A stretch of DNA of 8,824 bases from Propionibacteriaceae bacterium. GTDB taxonomy: Bacteria > Actinomycetota > Actinomycetes > Propionibacteriales > Propionibacteriaceae. Shown piece by piece: positions 5,509 to 8,824 of the stretch. Each line of letters begins with the position of its first letter. Within the stretch, counting starts at the first letter, position 1. The position numbers and the translations under genes are program-made. The notes beneath the pieces were generated by a model. The model was not told where the DNA came from. It was given only the letters and a program-made list of their open reading frames with translations, and made no database searches. The stretch is taken from the NCBI GenBank assembly GCA_031255975.1, contig JAIRRM010000211.1, positions 1 through 8,824 on the forward strand. Direction: 5' to 3'.

Positions 5509-6597
5509 CTATTTCATGAAATCGGGGATGTCTAAGTCGTCGTCATCGTCATCGCGCGGCAGCTCCACCCCGGTGCTGGGGTGGGGCGGCAACGGCGTCA
5601 CGGTGGGTTCCGGGGCGGGCTGTCGTTTCGCCACGATTGTCGGCGGTTTGCCACCCTCGAATCCGGCGGCGATGACGGTGATACGTACCTCGTCACCCAA
5701 CGAGTCGTCAATGATGGTGCCGAAGATGATATTGGCGTCCTCATGAGCGGCAGCCTGGATAAGGCCGGCGGCCTGCGACACCTCATGGATACCCAGATCG
5801 GAGCCGCCCGCGATGCTGAGCAGCACCCCCTTGGCACCTTCGATGCTGGACTCCAGCAGCAGCGAACTGACAGCCTGCTGCGCGGCCATCGTGGCACGAT
5901 CAGCGCCACGCGCCGAGCCGATGCCCATGAGCGCGGAACCGGCATTACTCATCACGGATTTCACGTCGGCGAAGTCCACATTGATGAGGCCCGGCGTGGT
6001 GATGAGGTCGGTGATACCGGAAACTCCCTGTAGCAACACCTGATCGGCTTCGCGGAAGGCGTCCAGCACACTGATGGCGATGTCGGTGGTTTCCAACAGC
6101 TTGTCGTTGGGGATGACGATGAGGGTGTCAACCTCGCTTGCCAAAGTTTCAATGCCAGCATCCGCCTGCCGGGCACGAACTCGACCCTCAAAACTGAATG
6201 GACGGGTGACCACGCCGATGGTGAGCGCCCCCAAGGACTGCGCGATTTTAGCCACGACTGGCGCACCGCCGGTACCGGTACCACCGCCCTCGCCGGCGGT
6301 GACGAACACCATGTCGGAGCCTCTCAGCGCGGCCTCGATCTCCTCGGCGTGATCCTCGGCGGCCTGGCGCCCCTTCTGCGGATCAGCACCCGCGCCGAGA
6401 CCTCGGGTGAGTTCACGTCCGATGTCAAGTTTCACATCGGCATCGCTCATCAGCAACGCTTGCGCATCGGTGTTGATGGCGATGAACTCCACACCTTTGA
6501 GGTTGGCATCGATCATGCGGTTGACGGCGTTGACACCGCCCCCGCCGACACCGACGACTTTGATGACGGCGAGATAGTTCTGCGATGCGGACGCCAT
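5509..6597 (-). CDS. ftsZ: Cell division GTPase FtsZ
   Basis: FtsZ is the tubulin homologue that polymerises with GTP into the division ring. The 362 residues contain the N-terminal nucleotide-binding region [15 protein letters not shown] (14-28), the tubulin signature GGGTGTG (104-110), TRPFSFEGR (131-139), and the synergy loop NVDFADV (206-212) that completes the GTPase site of the next subunit. The C-terminal domain ends near 325. A short Pro-rich linker leads to an unbroken run of six Asp (349-354) and the conserved tail LDIPDFMK, the binding site for SepF and other partners. The start [16 protein letters not shown] fits the family; GAGG lies about 11 bases upstream. In-frame sequence further upstream is not FtsZ-like. 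A 360-base spacer with a repeat array and a promoter candidate separates it from ftsQ. Confidence 0.98.
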   Translation of the reverse strand: MASASQNYLAVIKVVGVGGGGVNAVNRMIDANLKGVEFIAINTDAQALLMSDADVKLDIGRELTRGLGAGADPQKGRQAAEDHAEEIEAALRGSDMVFVTAGEGGGTGTGGAPVVAKIAQSLGALTIGVVTRPFSFEGRVRARQADAGIETLASEVDTLIVIPNDKLLETTDIAISVLDAFREADQVLLQGVSGITDLITTPGLINVDFADVKSVMSNAGSALMGIGSARGADRATMAAQQAVSSLLLESSIEGAKGVLLSIAGGSDLGIHEVSQAAGLIQAAAHEDANIIFGTIIDDSLGDEVRITVIAAGFEGGKPPTIVAKRQPAPEPTVTPLPPHPSTGVELPRDDDDDDLDIPDFMK

Positions 6598-6676
6598 AAT
6601 CGGTAATGCCTCTTTCCATGCCGGAGGGCTCGCGCAGGACAACCTGAACCGGACACACGCCCGGAACCCTGGTTCG

Positions 6677-6705
6677 AGGTTAGAAGCGCTCACCGACGAT
6701 GGCAA
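6677..6705 (-). promoter_or_regulatory. Candidate ftsZ promoter
   Basis: On the minus strand TTGCCA (6700-6705, five of six to TTGACA) is separated by exactly 17 bases from TAACCT (6677-6682, TANNNT type). The predicted start near 6670 gives a leader of about 70 bases before the ftsZ ATG at 6597. Its place between the repeat array and ftsZ fits the known presence of dedicated ftsZ promoters in actinobacteria. Confidence 0.4.
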
Positions 6706-6802
6706 ACACCACGAGCAGTGAAACCAGCAGGTCTAAACCCTTGGTCGAGGTTACGGGTAGGCAGCGATGACTAGTAGTGGCATTCACCGAATGAGGTATG
6801 AG

Positions 6803-6823
6803 ATCGCGGGTCAAGCCCGCGAT
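6803..6823. repeat. REP-like palindrome, array copy 1
   Basis: ATCGCGGG (6803-6810) and CCCGCGAT (6816-6823) form a perfect eight-base-pair stem around TCAAG. On the ftsQ-ftsZ transcript it would be a stable GC-rich hairpin without a following U-run. The sequence resembles short palindromic repeats that I recall as abundant between genes in many bacteria; whether it is dispersed in this genome cannot be seen here. Confidence 0.75.
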
Positions 6824-6889
6824 GACGGTGGACAGCGATGACAGTAGACAACGACGACTAGTAGCGACACTCACCGGATCAGGTATGAG

Positions 6890-6910
6890 ATCGCGGATCA
6901 AGCCCGCGAT
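6890..6910. repeat. REP-like palindrome, array copy 2
   Basis: ATCGCGGA (6890-6897) faces CCCGCGAT (6903-6910) around TCAAG, the same palindrome as in copy 1 but with one mismatch next to the loop (A against C). The 3' arm is present again at 6919-6926 through a 16-base duplication, giving two alternative pairing partners for the left arm. Confidence 0.7.
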
Positions 6911-6930
6911 GACGCAAGCCCGCGATGACG
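6899..6930. repeat. 16-bp direct tandem duplication
   Basis: CAAGCCCGCGATGACG is present twice without interruption (6899-6914 and 6915-6930). It duplicates half of the REP-like palindrome in the second array unit and suggests recent replication slippage. Confidence 0.9.
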
Positions 6931-6957
6931 GTGGACAGCGATGACTAGTAGTGGCGC

Positions 6958-7743
6958 TCACCGGATAACCGGATGCCCCGGCGCGCTGACGTCATAGACC
7001 GTCGCCGCGACCTGCAACAACGGCACGATCACCTGGGCTTTCAACTCTGAGTCGTCCGCGCTGCCCCACAGAATCTGCCTGCCATCGTTGAGTTCGATGA
7101 CGATCATGTCGCGCGAGATGGCCTGCACCTCGGAGAGGAAATCCAACACCACCGACGGCAGCTTCACCACCACGGTAGCGGCATCGGCGAGCAGTTGCGC
7201 ATCGATGGTGGCGGTACGCACCACCGGCACATCCTGGCGCTCTGCGGTGACGTTGAATACCACCCCGTCTGCGCTCACCCATTGATAAACACCGCCCTCT
7301 AGCCGTTGGCAGACGACGGTGCGCTCCACGATGGAGATACGCAACGTATGGGGCCAACTACGTCCCACGCTCACTTCGGCCACCTGGGGCAGGGCGGCCA
7401 CTCGTTCGCTGATCGCCGCGACATCCACCCGCGCCAGCGGGATATTCATGGGGGCCTGGGCGGCCGTGACCACTTCGTCAACCGAGATGATGCTGTTCCC
7501 CTCGACACGTAGCTGAGTAAGCGCCAGCAGATCGGAGAAGAACACCGCCCACACTGCGGTGCCTGTCAGGATCGCCGCGACAACGCCCAACAGCCAACGC
7601 TTGATGGCCTTGCGGCGCTGCCGCAGTTTGCGCACCTGTAATGCGGCGGTCATGTCGGCGATGCCCAACACGCTGGGATGCGGCATTTCCGGGGCGCTCA
7701 GTTCCTGGGCTCGCTTGTCTGGGTCGCGGTTAAACCCCGCCAT
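6958..7743 (-). CDS. ftsQ: Cell division protein FtsQ/DivIB
   Basis: FtsQ is a bitopic membrane protein that, with FtsB and FtsL, regulates septal peptidoglycan synthesis by FtsW and its transpeptidase. The 261 residues have a cytoplasmic N-terminus ending in basic residues (VRKLRQRRKAIKR, 37-49), one membrane segment (about 50-70), and an extracytoplasmic POTRA domain (about 76-143, opening with LRVEGNSIISVDEVV). The FtsQ C-terminal region ends in VYDVSAPGHPVIR, a typical actinobacterial ending. The ATG at 7743 has GGGAGG about seven bases upstream. It overlaps the end of murG by 14 bases; in most actinobacteria murC lies between these two. Its stop codon lies inside the last unit of the downstream repeat array. 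Confidence 0.95.
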   Translation of the reverse strand: MAGFNRDPDKRAQELSAPEMPHPSVLGIADMTAALQVRKLRQRRKAIKRWLLGVVAAILTGTAVWAVFFSDLLALTQLRVEGNSIISVDEVVTAAQAPMNIPLARVDVAAISERVAALPQVAEVSVGRSWPHTLRISIVERTVVCQRLEGGVYQWVSADGVVFNVTAERQDVPVVRTATIDAQLLADAATVVVKLPSVVLDFLSEVQAISRDMIVIELNDGRQILWGSADDSELKAQVIVPLLQVAATVYDVSAPGHPVIR

Positions 7744-8824
7744 GCTCGCCTCCCGCTAGGGCCAACGCCACGTCAGCCACCCGCTCAGCCGCGCCGCCCG
7801 GCATCAGCGTCTGGCCCGCGAGCGACATCCGCTCCAGCGCCGCGCAGTCACCGATCAGCGCCGGTATCTCTTGCAGCAACCGGGCCTCGCTAAGATCGGC
7901 GTCGCGGAGCAACACCCCAGCGCCGGCGGCCACCACAGGGGCGGCGTTGCGTTCCTGTTCGCCGTTGCCGACCGGGTACGGCACATATAGCGTGGGCAAC
8001 CCGATGAGCGCCGTCTCTACCACGGTGCTAGCACCCGAGCGGGCGAGCATCAAGTCAGCGGCGGCGTAGGCGTCCTCCATACGATCAACGTAAGCCACCG
8101 GCACGTAACGTGCCCCGGAAGCCCCAGTCAGCGGCGTCGTGTCGGTCGTCATATTGCTTGGCCCAAGCACATGCAGCACTTGAATACCGGCAGCAAGCAA
8201 CCCAGCGCGGGCGGCCAGTAACGCCGTATTGATGCTGCGGGCCCCCTGCGAACCCCCGGACACCAGGAGGGTACGGCGAGCCGGATCAAGCCCGAAGCTG
8301 GCCGCTCCGACCTCTCTAAACACCGCCCGGCCTCGCTCCGCCAGTTCGGCGAGCCCGGCCCGCACCGGCAAACCCGTCACCTGGGCGTGTGGCAACGCGG
8401 TGCCGGGAAAACTCACCAGCACTGCGGCGGCGAACCGGGCCGCCACCTTGTTGGCCAGCCCCGGCAGCGCGTTCTGCTCATGAACCACCACCGGAATGCG
8501 CAGTGAACGGGCGGCGAGGTACACCGGCAGCGAGACGTAGCCGCCAAACCCGACGACCGCCGCTGCTTTTACGTCTTCAAGAATCGCTTTCGCCTCACGT
8601 ACCGCACTTAGCAGCCGCCAGGGCACCTTGGCCAGTTCCAACCCCGGTTTGCGAGGCAGCGGCACCGGCGGCACCAGTCGCAACGGCAATCCGGCGGCGG
8701 GAATCACCCGGTTCTCCAGCCCTTTCGGGGTGCCCACACAGGTCACCCTCGCACCCTTGGCCAGCAGGCGTTCGGCGGTGGCTATCAGCGGCGAGGTGTG
8801 CCCTGCCGTCCCACCGCCCGCAAG
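7730..8824 (-). CDS. murG: UDP-GlcNAc transferase MurG (5' end outside window)
   Basis: MurG adds GlcNAc from UDP-GlcNAc to lipid I on the inner face of the membrane, making lipid II. The visible 364 codons begin LAGGGTAGHTSPLIATAERLLAKGARVTCVGTPKG, which contains the N-terminal glycine-rich GGGTAGH loop, so only a few codons are missing. Later motifs are the acceptor-side VVHEQNALPGLANK, the second glycine-rich loop LLVSGGSQGARSIN, and the UDP-GlcNAc-binding segment LARSGASTVVETALIGLPTLYVPYPVGNGEQERNA. The frame is open from the window edge to the TAA at 7732-7730 with no internal break. The end overlaps ftsQ by 14 bases, so the two are probably translationally coupled. Confidence 0.96.
   Translation of the reverse strand, partial: LAGGGTAGHTSPLIATAERLLAKGARVTCVGTPKGLENRVIPAAGLPLRLVPPVPLPRKPGLELAKVPWRLLSAVREAKAILEDVKAAAVVGFGGYVSLPVYLAARSLRIPVVVHEQNALPGLANKVAARFAAAVLVSFPGTALPHAQVTGLPVRAGLAELAERGRAVFREVGAASFGLDPARRTLLVSGGSQGARSINTALLAARAGLLAAGIQVLHVLGPSNMTTDTTPLTGASGARYVPVAYVDRMEDAYAAADLMLARSGASTVVETALIGLPTLYVPYPVGNGEQERNAAPVVAAGAGVLLRDADLSEARLLQEIPALIGDCAALERMSLAGQTLMPGGAAERVADVALALAGGEHGGV

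Larger units (their letters stand above)
6770..6966. repeat. Tandem repeat array, 87-bp period, ending inside ftsQ
   Basis: ACTAGTAG occurs at 6770, 6857 and 6944, an exact 87-base spacing. Two full units (6770-6856 and 6857-6943) and a partial third (6944-6966) can be aligned. Shared blocks in each full unit are TCACCG followed by AT, AGGTATGAGATCGCGG, CAAGCCCGCGATGACG and GTGGACAGCGATG. The array extends leftward from 6770, as CAGCGATG precedes ACTAGTAG at both ends. Unit 1 carries an extra 16 bases near 6841-6856 that imperfectly copy the adjacent GACAGCGATGAC block, while unit 2 carries a 16-base duplication at 6899-6930, so the period stays equal. The partial third unit contains the ftsQ stop codon (TCA at 6958-6960 on the plus strand) and the two codons before it. 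Confidence 0.9.

Noticed and set aside
6598..6705. 36-codon N-terminal extension of ftsZ
   Set aside because: The extension is rich in Ser, Arg and Cys, has no FtsZ similarity and no ribosome binding site; the candidate promoter also overlaps it.
6770..6966. Possible CRISPR array in the repeats between ftsQ and ftsZ
   Set aside because: The repeated blocks are contiguous 87-base tandem units with no unique spacers, there are fewer than three full units, and there are no cas genes.

Overview
The window is a chromosomal housekeeping segment from a GC-rich Gram-positive bacterium of the Actinomycetota. The evidence is the actinobacterial order murG-ftsQ-ftsZ-sepF-yggT-wag31(divIVA)-dksA/traR-lspA-rluD, together with a PdtaR-type response regulator carrying an RNA-binding ANTAR domain next to what looks like the start of polA. 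Protein style and gene order would fit Propionibacteriaceae or a relative, but that finer placement is an inference.

Layout. Positions 1-23 (minus) hold the first codons of a gene that looks like polA. Positions 24-343 are non-coding and hold its probable leaderless promoter, an inverted repeat and a promoter for a tRNA. A tRNA-Leu(CAA) lies at 344-426 (plus), followed by pdtaR at 568-1176 (plus). Everything else is on the minus strand. Read in the direction of transcription, from right to left, it is murG (5' end outside the window), ftsQ, a 360-bp spacer with an 87-bp-period repeat array, ftsZ, sepF, yggT, wag31, a DksA/TraR-type zinc-finger gene, lspA and rluD. The rluD and pdtaR stop codons face each other 4 bp apart.

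How the genes work together. MurG makes lipid II. FtsQ, FtsZ and SepF build and anchor the division ring. YggT is a small membrane protein of the same neighbourhood. Wag31/DivIVA organises polar growth. The last three genes (zinc-finger RNA polymerase-binding type regulator, lipoprotein signal peptidase, 23S rRNA pseudouridine synthase) are tightly packed (TGAATG junction, then a 4-bp ATGA overlap) behind a good promoter candidate and look like one operon.

Unusual points. murC, normally between murG and ftsQ in this phylum, is absent, and murG overlaps ftsQ directly. yfiH (pgeF) and yggS, normally between ftsZ and sepF, are also absent. The ftsQ-ftsZ spacer holds a tandem array with an exact 87-bp period whose last partial unit contains the ftsQ stop codon and whose core is a REP-like palindrome. 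Wag31 is unusually long (430 residues). I found no phage, transposon, CRISPR or dedicated defence system; the repeat array is the best candidate for something undescribed.
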